A DNA stretch of 64,000 bases from Actinomycetota bacterium (GTDB taxonomy: Bacteria; Actinomycetota; Thermoleophilia; Solirubrobacterales; Solirubrobacteraceae). The DNA lies in NCBI GenBank assembly GCA_005888335.1, contig VAWY01000128.1, positions 42,306-106,305 of the forward strand. Direction: 5' to 3'. The translations under genes were made by a program, and so were the position numbers. The notes under the pieces were generated by a model. The model was not told the origin of the DNA. It did no database searches and worked only from the letters and a program-made list of their open reading frames with translations. Shown here in pieces: positions 43,650-52,684 of this stretch. Each line of letters opens with the position of its first letter. The stretch's first letter is position 1.

Positions 43650-45169
43650 GCCGCCAGCCGCTCCGCGGGCCGCGCGACCGACTGGGCGGCGGCGAACTCC
43701 ATGCCCTCTTCGAGGTCGCCGCGGCGGATGAGCGCGATGTCGCGCACGTAGTTCTGGTGGATACGCCAGGGCGCCTCGGCGCCCTGCCGGGGGAACTGGT
43801 CGACCGCGCGCTGGACGTAGCCGCTGGTGAGGTTGAGGAACGGCTGCGCCGGGCCGTCCGTCCGCTCGGGCCGCGGCGTCGCCTGCGTGTAGCCGCGCAC
43901 GTCCATGTGGTTGAGCAGGCGCGCCACGTACCGGCAGATCAGGTCGGCCTTGAGCGTCCACGACGCGTTCGTGTAGCCGACGGCCAGCGCCAGGTTCGGC
44001 ACGTCGCTGATCATCATGCCCCGGTAGGTCAGCGCCTGGGACGGGTCGACCTCGCGCCCGTCGACCGAGAGCTCCATCCCGCCGAGCGCGAGCAGGTTCA
44101 GGCCGGTCGCGGTGATCACGATGTCGGCCTCGAGGGTCTGGCCGGACTCGAGCCTGATCCCGGTCTCGGTGAAGGTCTCGATCCGGTCGGTGACCACCGA
44201 CGCGCGACCGCTGCCGATCGCCTCGAAGAGGTCGCCGTCCGGGACGAGGCAGACGCGCTGGTCCCACGGGTTGTAGCGGGGGTTGAAGTGCGTGTCGACG
44301 TCGTAGCCCTCGGGCAGCGCCTTCTTGACGCCCGCGCGCATCAGCTTGCGCATGAACTTCGGCGCGCGCCGGCTGAGCTGGAAGCTGGCCATCATCAGCA
44401 GCACGTTCTTCCAGCGCAGCGCGCTGTGCGCCCAGCGTTCGGGCAGGAGGCGGTGGAGGACCTTGGCGATCGGGTCCTCGTTCGGGAGCGAGACGACGTA
44501 GCTCGGCGAGCGCTGGAGCATGGTGACGTGCGCGGCGTCCGGTGCCATCGCCGGGACGAGGGTGACCGCGGTCGCGCCGCTGCCGACCACGACGACCCGC
44601 TTGCCGGCGTAGTCGATGTCGTCGGTCCAGTGCTGCGGGTGGACGATCCGGCCCTTGAAGCGCTCGGTCCCGGGCAGCTCGGGCGTGTAGCCCTCGTCGT
44701 AGCGGTAGTAGCCGGTGCACGAGAAGAGGAAGTCCGCCGTCAGGTGGACGGTCTCCCCCGTGTCGGTGCGCTCTGCCTCGACCGTCCAGCGCTGCTCGTC
44801 CGACGACCACGTGGCGCGGATCACGCGGTGGTTGAAGCGGATGTGGCGGTCGATCCCGTACTCGCGCGCCGTGTCCTTGACGTACTCGAGGATCGCGGGC
44901 CCGTCGGCGATGGCCTTGGCCGCCTTCCACGGGCGGAAGCCGTAGCCGAGCGTGAACATGTCGGAGTCCGACCGGATGCCCGGGTAGCGGAACAGGTCCC
45001 ACGTGCCGCCGATCGAGTCGCGCGACTCGAGGATCGCGTAGCTCTTGCCCGGGCAGCTGGCCTGCAGGTGGTAGCCGGCGGCGATGCCGGAGAGCCCGGC
45101 GCCGACGATCAGGACGTCGACGTGGTGCTGATGCGGCTCGAACGGCGTGACGGTGGGGGCTTGGGCCAT
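43646..45169 (-). CDS. Flavin-containing Baeyer-Villiger-type monooxygenase
   Basis: 507 residues. The first Rossmann motif is GAGLSG (23-28), the Baeyer-Villiger fingerprint FKGRIVHPQHW is at 171-181, and the second dinucleotide motif GSGAT is near 196. It inserts oxygen next to a ketone with NADPH and O2, yielding an ester or lactone. The start at 45169 was chosen over upstream frames that cross the operators. It is divergent from a TetR gene with two tandem palindromes between them. Confidence 0.9.
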   Translation of the reverse strand: MAQAPTVTPFEPHQHHVDVLIVGAGLSGIAAGYHLQASCPGKSYAILESRDSIGGTWDLFRYPGIRSDSDMFTLGYGFRPWKAAKAIADGPAILEYVKDTAREYGIDRHIRFNHRVIRATWSSDEQRWTVEAERTDTGETVHLTADFLFSCTGYYRYDEGYTPELPGTERFKGRIVHPQHWTDDIDYAGKRVVVVGSGATAVTLVPAMAPDAAHVTMLQRSPSYVVSLPNEDPIAKVLHRLLPERWAHSALRWKNVLLMMASFQLSRRAPKFMRKLMRAGVKKALPEGYDVDTHFNPRYNPWDQRVCLVPDGDLFEAIGSGRASVVTDRIETFTETGIRLESGQTLEADIVITATGLNLLALGGMELSVDGREVDPSQALTYRGMMISDVPNLALAVGYTNASWTLKADLICRYVARLLNHMDVRGYTQATPRPERTDGPAQPFLNLTSGYVQRAVDQFPRQGAEAPWRIHQNYVRDIALIRRGDLEEGMEFAAAQSVARPAERLAA

Positions 45170-45185
45170 GGTCTCGACAGCTCCT

Positions 45186-45233
45186 ATCGACGCGGTGTCG
45201 ACATCGTAGCGAAGATATCGACGCCGTGTCGAT
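45186..45233. promoter_or_regulatory. Two tandem TetR operators
   Basis: ATCGAC-N5-GTCGAC (45186-45202) and ATCGAC-N5-GTCGAT (45217-45233) are near-identical palindromes spaced 31 bases centre to centre. They lie between the divergent monooxygenase and TetR genes and probably serve both promoters. Confidence 0.65.
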
Positions 45234-45261
45234 AAGCGGTCCGGGCGAGTACTCTTGGCGC

Positions 45262-45939
45262 ATGGCAACCGAGCGGACGGCGACGAAGGCACGGCGGATC
45301 CGCCGGCTCCCCAGCGACGCGGAGCGCGAGATCCTCGACGCGGCGGAGGCGGTGCTCGCCGAGCGGCCGTACCGCGACATGAGCGTCGACGAGCTCATGC
45401 GCCGCACGGGCATGACCCGATCGACCTTCTACCACTACTTCCGCAGCCTGGACGAGGTCGCGATCGCGCTGATGCGCCGGGTCCAGGGCGAGATGATGGA
45501 CGTGGCGATGCCGTGGATCGACGCCGGGCACGACGAGGACCCGGTCGCCAGCGTCCCCCGCGCGATCCGCGCCGTGGCGGAGATCTACGCGCGCCACGGC
45601 CGCGTGCTGGCGGCCATCCACGAGGCCTCGTTCCACCACGAGGCGGTCCAGCAGGCGTGGCGCGACGGCATCCTCGAGGACTGGATCCGGGCCATCGCCG
45701 AACAGCTGAGCGCGCAGCGCGAGCGCGGCGTGACGCGCGTGCGCAACGCGCCAGAGATCGCGCGCGCCCTGCTGCTCATGAACACCTCGGTGTTCGTCGA
45801 GCGGCTCGGCCAGAAGCAGCCGCCGGACTCCGCCGAGTCCGTCGCCGACACGCTGTCGGAGATCTGGGTCGGCGCGATCTACCCCGAGGCGCTCGCCGAG
45901 CAGCGGGCGAGCCGACCACGTCGACGAACAACACCGTGA
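45262..45939 (+). CDS. TetR family regulator of the monooxygenase pair
   Basis: 225 residues with HTH at about 48-70 (MSVDELMRRTGMTRSTFYHYFRSLDEVAIAL). The C-terminal ~10 residues (basic, RPRRRTT) are read antisense through a nucleotide-cyclase gene fragment, so the natural C-terminus was probably altered by the junction at about 45910. It likely represses the divergent monooxygenase-esterase genes through the two palindromes. Confidence 0.87.
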   Translation: MATERTATKARRIRRLPSDAEREILDAAEAVLAERPYRDMSVDELMRRTGMTRSTFYHYFRSLDEVAIALMRRVQGEMMDVAMPWIDAGHDEDPVASVPRAIRAVAEIYARHGRVLAAIHEASFHHEAVQQAWRDGILEDWIRAIAEQLSAQRERGVTRVRNAPEIARALLLMNTSVFVERLGQKQPPDSAESVADTLSEIWVGAIYPEALAEQRASRPRRRTTP

Positions 45940-46010
45940 CCTGCTTGCGCTCGCCTTCCGCGGCGCCGCGGCCGGCACGGATCCTCGCCGCGAGGTGCTC
46001 CGGCCTGGCG
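45905..46010 (-). pseudogene. Adenylate/guanylate cyclase fragment
   Basis: The minus strand encodes RPEHLAARIRAGRGAAEGER followed by KQVTVLFVDVVGS, the start of the class III cyclase domain found in large cyclase/ATPase/TPR regulators. The reading then becomes antisense to the TetR gene. The metal Asp of VDVVGS is present but the rest of the domain (about 150 residues) and all downstream domains are missing. It is a scar at the island edge. Confidence 0.6.
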
Positions 46011-46074
46011 GATCGCCGGGCGCCTGGCGGTTTCGTCGAGCTCGAGGACCGCCCTACCAAGCGGAATCCAGGAA

Positions 46075-46124
<50 letters not shown>

Positions 46125-46149
46125 CAACGCTGACGATTTGGATCTAGAT

Positions 46150-47430
46150 CTAGAAAGCCAAATCTCGCCGCCGACGTCGCCAAGAACTCGCCAGAAAACC
46201 AGGACGTCCCGGCCGATTCCGTCGTGCGGCCGATGCCGAGCCGCGGCGCAGATCCTCGATGAGCAGATCGACGATGTCCTCCTGCCAGATCGGCACGCGC
46301 TGCTCGTCGAGCCGTTCCCAGAGTTCCTCAAACTCCGCCGGCGGGCGACCGCGAGGCGGGTCGAGCGATCGCGGACGGTGCGCCGCGCCCTGGAGAGCGA
46401 GCTCGTAGGCCGCTGCGTCGTGACGCCAGGAGCGCGCGCCGTATCGGCGGCCCATCAGCGCTGCGATGCGCAAGCCGCCCCAGTCGAAGTCGCCGCTGTG
46501 CCTAACGGCTGCCCGTAGCGGGGCGACCTGGCGCAGCAGTGCGTCGCAGGCGGTCGACGGCTGGCCATCGGTGCAGATGAGCGGCGCGTGGCCGACGCTC
46601 TCCGCGGCACGCACCACGACCGCGCCCTCGCAGGTGAACAGATCCCTCTCGGACCGGCGCAGCTCGCTCGAAGCCACCTGCGCCAGTGTCAGAAGGACAT
46701 GCCCGCCGTCGGCGGACCGCAGCAGCGCGGCCGCCGGTCCCGTGCCGGTGACGCGCAGACCGCAGACGAGCACGCTCGAGCTGAGCGGGTCGACGAGGAT
46801 CCCGTGTCGCGCGAGCAACGCTCGGCGATCGGGCGCGTCTGCCGGCACCTCGGCACCGTCGCGGAATGCAAGCGCGCCGAGGAGCAGGGCCGCCGCGGGA
46901 CGGTCGTCGTCGAACGCGTGGGGGTCCCCCGCCGCCTCGCTCGCAAGCCGTGCGCGATCCCACGTCCTCCGGCCATTGAGCAGCGCGAGCGCGCGCACAG
47001 CGATCGGCAGGGCATCGGGCGGGCCGCCGCCGCGGCTGCGACGCAGGTCGACGATCCACGCCGCGACGCGCTCGTCGCCGACCGCCGCCGAAGCGGCGTC
47101 CCACGCCGCATCGAGCACGCCACGCGCCGCTGCCCGGTGCTCGGCGCGCGTGGCCAGCTCATGCCCCCCCGCGCGCAGGACGGCGAGGAGGCCGCCGGCG
47201 CCGGTGAGCGCGGAATCGAGCCGGGAGAGATCGACGTCGATGCTGTCACCGGCGTGCGGAAGCCTCCGTCCGGTCACGCCGAGGTGCGCGATCGCCCGCG
47301 CCTCAGGCGCGGAGAGCGCTGTCAGGCGCACCGATCCGCCGACCCGCCCGAGGACGCGGTAGCGCTCCGCCGCGGCACGCAGCAGCCCGTCGAGTCCCGG
47401 AGAGGCCGCCGTGCGCGCGGCGCCGGTCAT
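46150..47430 (-). CDS. jetD: Wadjet type II nuclease subunit JetD (TIGR02679/DUF2399)
   Basis: 426 residues. The C-terminal Toprim-like region has acidic landmarks FTCEGAVVVRAA (Glu), CTDGQPSTACDALL and HSGDFDWGGLRIA (DxD-type pair), as in the topoisomerase-VI-A-like JetD family. In Wadjet it cuts circular DNA that the SMC complex has extruded. The ATG at 47430 overlaps the jetC stop (ATGA). About 35 basic C-terminal residues extend beyond the usual family end, just before the island edge. Confidence 0.85.
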   Translation of the reverse strand: MTGAARTAASPGLDGLLRAAAERYRVLGRVGGSVRLTALSAPEARAIAHLGVTGRRLPHAGDSIDVDLSRLDSALTGAGGLLAVLRAGGHELATRAEHRAAARGVLDAAWDAASAAVGDERVAAWIVDLRRSRGGGPPDALPIAVRALALLNGRRTWDRARLASEAAGDPHAFDDDRPAAALLLGALAFRDGAEVPADAPDRRALLARHGILVDPLSSSVLVCGLRVTGTGPAAALLRSADGGHVLLTLAQVASSELRRSERDLFTCEGAVVVRAAESVGHAPLICTDGQPSTACDALLRQVAPLRAAVRHSGDFDWGGLRIAALMGRRYGARSWRHDAAAYELALQGAAHRPRSLDPPRGRPPAEFEELWERLDEQRVPIWQEDIVDLLIEDLRRGSASAARRNRPGRPGFLASSWRRRRRDLAF

Positions 47431-50400
47431 GCGGCGGGATCGAGTTCGACGGTCCGCACGCCGTCCCAGCGGAAACGATGCAGGGGCACGATCCCGAAGT
47501 GGTCGTCCCAGCGCTTGAGGTGGTAGATCTCGACCGCGGGGACCTCGGGGTGCGCGCACCACAGGTCGTAGCCGCACAGCAGGAAGTCGAGGTCGAGCTC
47601 GACGATCGCCTGCAGCAGACCGCGCTCGCCGGTCTCGTCGACCTTGTTGAACGCCTCGTCGAGCGCGATCAGACGTGGTGCATGCGGCGCCGCGGCGTCG
47701 TAGACAGCGGCCGCCGCCGCGAGCAGAGGCAGGTGCAGCAGCACCTCCCGCTCGCCACCGGAGCCGATGTCCTTGCGCCGGCGTGTGAACGGAACGAGCG
47801 CCCCGTCGGGCATGCGGACCTGAAGGTCGAAGCAGAACCACTGCCGGTAGTCGAGCACCTGGCCGAGGAGCCGCTCGAGCGACTCCTCGCCGTCGGTCGC
47901 GCGCATCGCTTCGATGCGGTCGAACAGGAATCGCACGAGCTCCTCGCGCTGCGAGGGCTCGAGCAGGTCGGGCGGGGTGCCGAGCAAGCGGATCGCCCGC
48001 GCCAGGCCAGGATGGTCGTCGTCGCGCTCGCGGAAGCGCAGGACGACGCCCATTCCGCTCGACGTCCGGCAGCGCGCGGTCGTCTGCGCGGTGCGGTCGA
48101 CCCATTCGCGCGCGGTGTGGATGCGCTCGTGGAGATGCTCTGCGACGTCGTCGGCGAGGTGATCGGACAGAAGCCGGGCCTGGCGCTCGTCGAGCAGGCC
48201 GCGCAGCCGTGCGAGCTCGGCCTCGATCCACGTCGCCACGTCGACGAACGCGCGGGCCTGCCCGTCGATGCGCGCGCCGAGGACCGGAAGCTCGTCGGGT
48301 GTGCGGTCGAGGAACACGCGGACGCGGCGGTGGCTGGCGAGCGTCTCCTTAAGACGGAGGTGGGCCGCATCGAAGCGCGACATCAGCTGCGCGCGGGGCG
48401 AGTCGGTCGCCAGCTCGCCCTCGGCGAGGAGCGCGGCGACCTCGGTGCAGCGCGCGTCGTCCCACCCCTCCGAGGCCTGCGCGTCCTGCGGGGCCGCATC
48501 GCCGAGTGCGAGCCGCACGAAGTCGGCGCGGCCGAGCGCGCGCAGTTGCTCCTGCCCCGCACGGAGCCGGCCGCGCGTCTCGTGCTCACGCTCCTGAGCG
48601 ATCTCGAGCTTCGCGCGTGCGGTGGCACCCTCCTCGACCTGCGCCTCGACCTTGGCAAGCAGCTCCTGGGAGCGCCTGCGCGCCGCGCGCCCGGCGGCGG
48701 TGAGCGCCTCGATACGGGCCAGCGCCTGCGCCGGCCCGTCGCCGGCGGCGGTGCGGGCCTCGTCGAGCGCGGCGGCCTCTGCGTCGGCGCCTCGCCGCGC
48801 GTCGCGCGCTGCCCGCGCGGCCTGCTCGGCGCGCGCCGCGGCGCGGGCAGCACGTGCGGTCGCCCGCTCGAGGTGCCCCGCGACGGTGGCGAGCAGGCCC
48901 GCGGTCGCCACGAGGCGCTCGGCGCTGCGGACGTACTCGTCGAGGGCAGCCGTCTGAGCGCCGATGTCGTCGGCGATCGCGTGCAGCGTGCGGTGCTGAG
49001 CGGCGAGGTCGGCGGCGAGGCGTGCGGCGCCGGCAGCCTCGTCGAGGCGCTCCTGCGCGCGGCGCAGGCGCTCGGCGGCGTGGCGCTCCTCGCGGGCGAG
49101 GTCCTGGGTGGCGCGCACGGCGGAGCGCAGCGCAGCCGGGTCCGGGTAGCGCTCGAGGAAGGCGAGCAGCGCCTCCACCTCGGCCTTGTGTCGCTCGGCG
49201 CTCACCGCCTCCTCGGCGATGCGCGCGTCGAGCAGTGCGAGGCGGGTGTCGAGCTCGCTCAGCTGCTCGGCGCGCAGGCGCTCGCGCGCGGCGGCGCCGA
49301 TGAGCTGCGGCGACTCGAGCCGGTGCGTGCCGCGGCCCGGACCGAACGCGAAGCGACCGTCGCCGGCGCACCACACCGGCGCGCTGCCGGCACCGAGCCC
49401 GATCGACGCCAGCAGTGCCCGGACGCGCTCGGCGAGCGCGCCGTCGCAGGCGCCGTCCGGGCGCAGGACGTCCGCGAGCGTCGGCGTGCCCTCCGGCAGC
49501 GGCGCCGGCACGAGCAGGACGTCGCCGCCGCGCCAGACGGCGCCGTCGTCGGCGACAAGCGCGTCGAGCAGGCCGGCGGCGTGGAGCGCGCCTTCCAGGC
49601 CGCCGCGAACGCCGTCCTCGGTGTCCGCGGCGAAGTCGACCAGCCGCCACAGCGGCTGTCCGCCGGGCGCATCGGGGCTGCGCTGCCGCCACGCCGGCGC
49701 CGGTACGACCGGATCGAGCGCGCTCGCCAGCCGCTCGCGCTCGGCGGCGATCGGCTCGCGCTCTGCTGTGAGGGACCGCGCACGCTCGCGCGCGGCGGCC
49801 GCGAGCGCTTGCAGCCGGCCGCGCTGCTCGCCGCCGAGCCGCTGAGCGAAGGCGCGGCCCGGCGCCTCGCCGTCGCCGTCGCGCTCGGCTCGGGCGAGCA
49901 GGTCGGCGTTCGTGGCATCCGGCCCGGCCGTGAACAGATCGCCGGCCGCTGCCCACGCCTCGACGGCGGCGACATGCGCCGTCGTCGCGTCCTCGGCCTG
50001 ACGGTCCGCCTCCGCGCGTGCCTCCCTGCGCTCGCGCAGGTCACCATCGGCGGCGTCGCGGGTCTCGCGACGCCCGTCGAGAGCAGCGGCCGCGCGCTCG
50101 CGCTCCGCGTCCAGGCGCTGCTGCTCGGCGAGCTCACCGCGGCGGGAATCGGTGAGCACGCGCAGCGCCGCCGCGAGCCGCCCGGGGTCGTTGCGGCCTT
50201 GCTCGGCCGCGGCGGGGTGGCCCGCGACGCCGGCCGCGGCCGCGGCGCCGCTCGCGTCCTCGGCGGCCTGCCGCGCGGCCGCCCCGTGCGCGGTGGCATC
50301 GGCCTCCGCGCCGGCGCGCGCAGCGTGCGCGTCGGCCGCCTCATCAGCGGCGGCCACAGCAGCAGCCTCCAGCTCGTTCGCCTGCGCTCGCGCGCGCTCC

Positions 50401-51443
50401 AGAGCCTCGGCTCGCCGGGCGAGCGCGTCGGCCGCACGCGCCTCCGGCGAGTCGCGCAGCTCGCGCAGCCGCGCGTCGGCTTCCTCGGCGTCGGCGATCG
50501 CGCCCTCGCGCTCCGCGCGGGCCGCCGTCAGCGCGGCCTGGGCAGCGTGCGCGCGCTCGCCGGCGGCGCGCAACGCGCGCCCGGCGCGGCGCATGTCATC
50601 CGTGGCCCCGTGCAGCGCCGTGGCGCGCTCGCGGGCGATCGCCGTGGCGAGCCGGCGGTAGTCCTCGTGCACGCCGCGCACGGTCTCGGCGGCGCGCTCG
50701 GCCTCGCGCTGCTCGTCGCCGATGCGCTCGAGCTCTTCGAGCAGCGCGCCGATCCGCCCGACGAGGGCGCCGTCGACCGGCGGCAGCGTCTCGCGCAGCA
50801 GCTCGCCGATCGTGTCGGGCTGCATGTTCTCGGAGAGGTTGGGCCGGCGCAGCGCGAGCAGCAGGCGCAGCATCACCTGATAGCGGTCCTCATCGCCGAA
50901 GCCGAACAGCAAGTCGTCCTGCAGTGCGCGGAACTCGCGCGCGCCGTCGACGATGCGTGCCGCCGGCGGCTCCCCGAGCACCTCCTTGAGATGAGGGAAC
51001 GTCACCGGATCGCGGTCCTGGCGGAGGTGCACGTCCACACCGATCCGCGGCCCGTCCAGGACGAAGAACCGGGTACGGACGTCGGCCCAGTCGCGGTGGG
51101 CGTGCATTCCGGCGCCAAGCGTCACGTGGCGCTGCGCGCCGTCCTCTTGGTGTTCGAGCTCGAGCCAGACCCAGCCGGTCCGCATGGTGAAGGTCTGCTT
51201 CGGAGACTCGCTCCACAGCACGACGTCCTTCAGCCGCTTGCTCGATCCGCCAAACGTGTCGAGGTTGCGGGGGCGCGTGTCGCCGCTGAACAGCAAGGGG
51301 ATCGAGAGCTCGAGCGCCTTGCTCTTGCCGGCGCCGTTATGGCCCTGGAGCACCAGGCGGCCGTTCGCGAAGTGGAAGGTCTCGTCGATGTACTCAGCGA
51401 TCGAGACGAGGCCCAGCCGCGCGGGCCTGAAGCGAGCGCTCAC
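47427..51443 (-). CDS. jetC: Wadjet type II SMC-like ATPase JetC (TIGR02680)
   Basis: 1338 residues from a GTG that overlaps the jetB stop (GTGA). Walker A GHNGAGKS is at 34-41. Very long Ala/Glu/Arg coiled coils span about 220-500 and 720-1010 around a hinge region, and the C-terminal signature/Walker B reads DIGSGGEREVLLHLP ... LIALDEAFNKVDETGERGLLQ. This is the MukB/SMC-like motor that extrudes loops of small circular plasmids. Its length fits TIGR02680 proteins. Confidence 0.9.
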   Translation of the reverse strand: MSARFRPARLGLVSIAEYIDETFHFANGRLVLQGHNGAGKSKALELSIPLLFSGDTRPRNLDTFGGSSKRLKDVVLWSESPKQTFTMRTGWVWLELEHQEDGAQRHVTLGAGMHAHRDWADVRTRFFVLDGPRIGVDVHLRQDRDPVTFPHLKEVLGEPPAARIVDGAREFRALQDDLLFGFGDEDRYQVMLRLLLALRRPNLSENMQPDTIGELLRETLPPVDGALVGRIGALLEELERIGDEQREAERAAETVRGVHEDYRRLATAIARERATALHGATDDMRRAGRALRAAGERAHAAQAALTAARAEREGAIADAEEADARLRELRDSPEARAADALARRAEALERARAQANELEAAAVAAADEAADAHAARAGAEADATAHGAAARQAAEDASGAAAAAGVAGHPAAAEQGRNDPGRLAAALRVLTDSRRGELAEQQRLDAERERAAAALDGRRETRDAADGDLRERREARAEADRQAEDATTAHVAAVEAWAAAGDLFTAGPDATNADLLARAERDGDGEAPGRAFAQRLGGEQRGRLQALAAAARERARSLTAEREPIAAERERLASALDPVVPAPAWRQRSPDAPGGQPLWRLVDFAADTEDGVRGGLEGALHAAGLLDALVADDGAVWRGGDVLLVPAPLPEGTPTLADVLRPDGACDGALAERVRALLASIGLGAGSAPVWCAGDGRFAFGPGRGTHRLESPQLIGAAARERLRAEQLSELDTRLALLDARIAEEAVSAERHKAEVEALLAFLERYPDPAALRSAVRATQDLAREERHAAERLRRAQERLDEAAGAARLAADLAAQHRTLHAIADDIGAQTAALDEYVRSAERLVATAGLLATVAGHLERATARAARAAARAEQAARAARDARRGADAEAAALDEARTAAGDGPAQALARIEALTAAGRAARRRSQELLAKVEAQVEEGATARAKLEIAQEREHETRGRLRAGQEQLRALGRADFVRLALGDAAPQDAQASEGWDDARCTEVAALLAEGELATDSPRAQLMSRFDAAHLRLKETLASHRRVRVFLDRTPDELPVLGARIDGQARAFVDVATWIEAELARLRGLLDERQARLLSDHLADDVAEHLHERIHTAREWVDRTAQTTARCRTSSGMGVVLRFRERDDDHPGLARAIRLLGTPPDLLEPSQREELVRFLFDRIEAMRATDGEESLERLLGQVLDYRQWFCFDLQVRMPDGALVPFTRRRKDIGSGGEREVLLHLPLLAAAAAVYDAAAPHAPRLIALDEAFNKVDETGERGLLQAIVELDLDFLLCGYDLWCAHPEVPAVEIYHLKRWDDHFGIVPLHRFRWDGVRTVELDPAA

Positions 51444-52684
51444 GCCCGCGTCTCCTGCGGGTCCTGTGCGCGCACGTGGGCGAAGCGGCAGACGGCGGGG
51501 CGGATCCGCACGGCGGCGCCGTCGTCGACCACAAAGCCGTGTGCCGCGAGCAGTGCGAGGCTTTCCTCGCATGCCGCGAGCGCCGCGTCGCGATCGTCGT
51601 CCGGGAGCCGCCAGTTGGCGGCGTAGGCGCGGCACAGACGCTCGCCCGCCGCCAGCAGATCGGCGCGGAGCACCGTCTCCCCGCGCGCGCGCAGGTGCGC
51701 GGCGAGCTCGGCGCACAACAGCAGGGCGAGCTGCGTGTCGCGCGCCGGCCGGTTGTTGGGGAATCGCAGGTCCGATAGCGCGCGGCCGGGCTCCGCGGTG
51801 GCGTCCACGAGCATGGTCCCCTCGCGGCGCCGCTCGACCTGCAACCCGGTCAGCTCGGCGCAACGGTCCTCCGTCCACGAGCGCTTGGTGCGCCACCACG
51901 CGCGCTCGTCGTCGTCGAGATCGTCGACGTACACGATGCTCTGCTCGAGCAGGCGGCGGGCAAGCCGCCACTTGCCCCTCATGTTGCGGCGGTCGTCGGC
52001 GGTCAGGTACTCGCGCGCGTCGTCGAACAGGTCGGCGGGCGTCGTTTCCGGCTGGAGCGGCCGGGCGGCGCCGAGCAGGTCGGCGACGAGCGGCGTGTTG
52101 ACCTGCCAAAGCAGGTCGGCGTCGAGATCCTGCTCGCGCCAGGCATCGAGCGCCTGGTCGGAGCCGTCGCGGCGCTCGATCGCGCCGTGCTCCTCGAGCC
52201 ACAGCAGGATCCCGACATACGGGCGGCGGTCGGAGCCGTAGAGGTCGAGGGGGATGCGCTCGTCGTCGGCGAGCGCGCGCACCTCGTCGACCAGCGTGCG
52301 CAGGCTCACGTAGCGGTGCCCGCGGCAGAGCACGGCGCACGTGAGGGCGAGCAGCACGTACTGGCGGCGAGACAGGGCGGGCCAGCGGTCGACCGCCGTC
52401 GAGCGCCGCGCCCAGCGGCTCGTCGGCGGATGGCGCAGCGCCCGCCGGTCGCGCGGATGGAGTCCGCGCTTGCGCAGGCGCGCCCAACCGCTCGGGTGGA
52501 CGGCGAGCTCGTAGCCGGCGAGCGCGTACAGCTCCGTGCGCAGCCAGCGTGCGTGGCGCCGCACCTGTGCGAACGCGACGGGTTCGGCCGCCTGCCGGAG
52601 CAGCGGCCGTCGCAGCAGCGCGCGGACCGCGACGCGGCGCTCCTCGGCGAGGTGCTCGTCGAGGATCGCGTCGACGGTCGTCAT
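51440..52684 (-). CDS. jetB: Wadjet type II subunit JetB (TIGR02678/DUF2398)
   Basis: 414 residues starting at ATG 52684, which overlaps the jetA stop. DUF2398 features include FAQVRRHARWLRTEL near the start, YVLLALTCAVLCRGHRYVSLRTLVDEV, and a winged-helix-like end (RDAALAACEESLALLAAHGFVVDDGAAVRI). It corresponds to the MukE-like kite subunit of the condensin-type complex. Confidence 0.88.
   Translation of the reverse strand: MTTVDAILDEHLAEERRVAVRALLRRPLLRQAAEPVAFAQVRRHARWLRTELYALAGYELAVHPSGWARLRKRGLHPRDRRALRHPPTSRWARRSTAVDRWPALSRRQYVLLALTCAVLCRGHRYVSLRTLVDEVRALADDERIPLDLYGSDRRPYVGILLWLEEHGAIERRDGSDQALDAWREQDLDADLLWQVNTPLVADLLGAARPLQPETTPADLFDDAREYLTADDRRNMRGKWRLARRLLEQSIVYVDDLDDDERAWWRTKRSWTEDRCAELTGLQVERRREGTMLVDATAEPGRALSDLRFPNNRPARDTQLALLLCAELAAHLRARGETVLRADLLAAGERLCRAYAANWRLPDDDRDAALAACEESLALLAAHGFVVDDGAAVRIRPAVCRFAHVRAQDPQETRA

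Noticed and set aside
47478..51626. 1382-codon plus-strand frame opposite jetC
   Set aside because: Antisense shadow of the coiled-coil gene; composition is Arg/Ala/Gly-rich with no domain, while JetC has Walker motifs.
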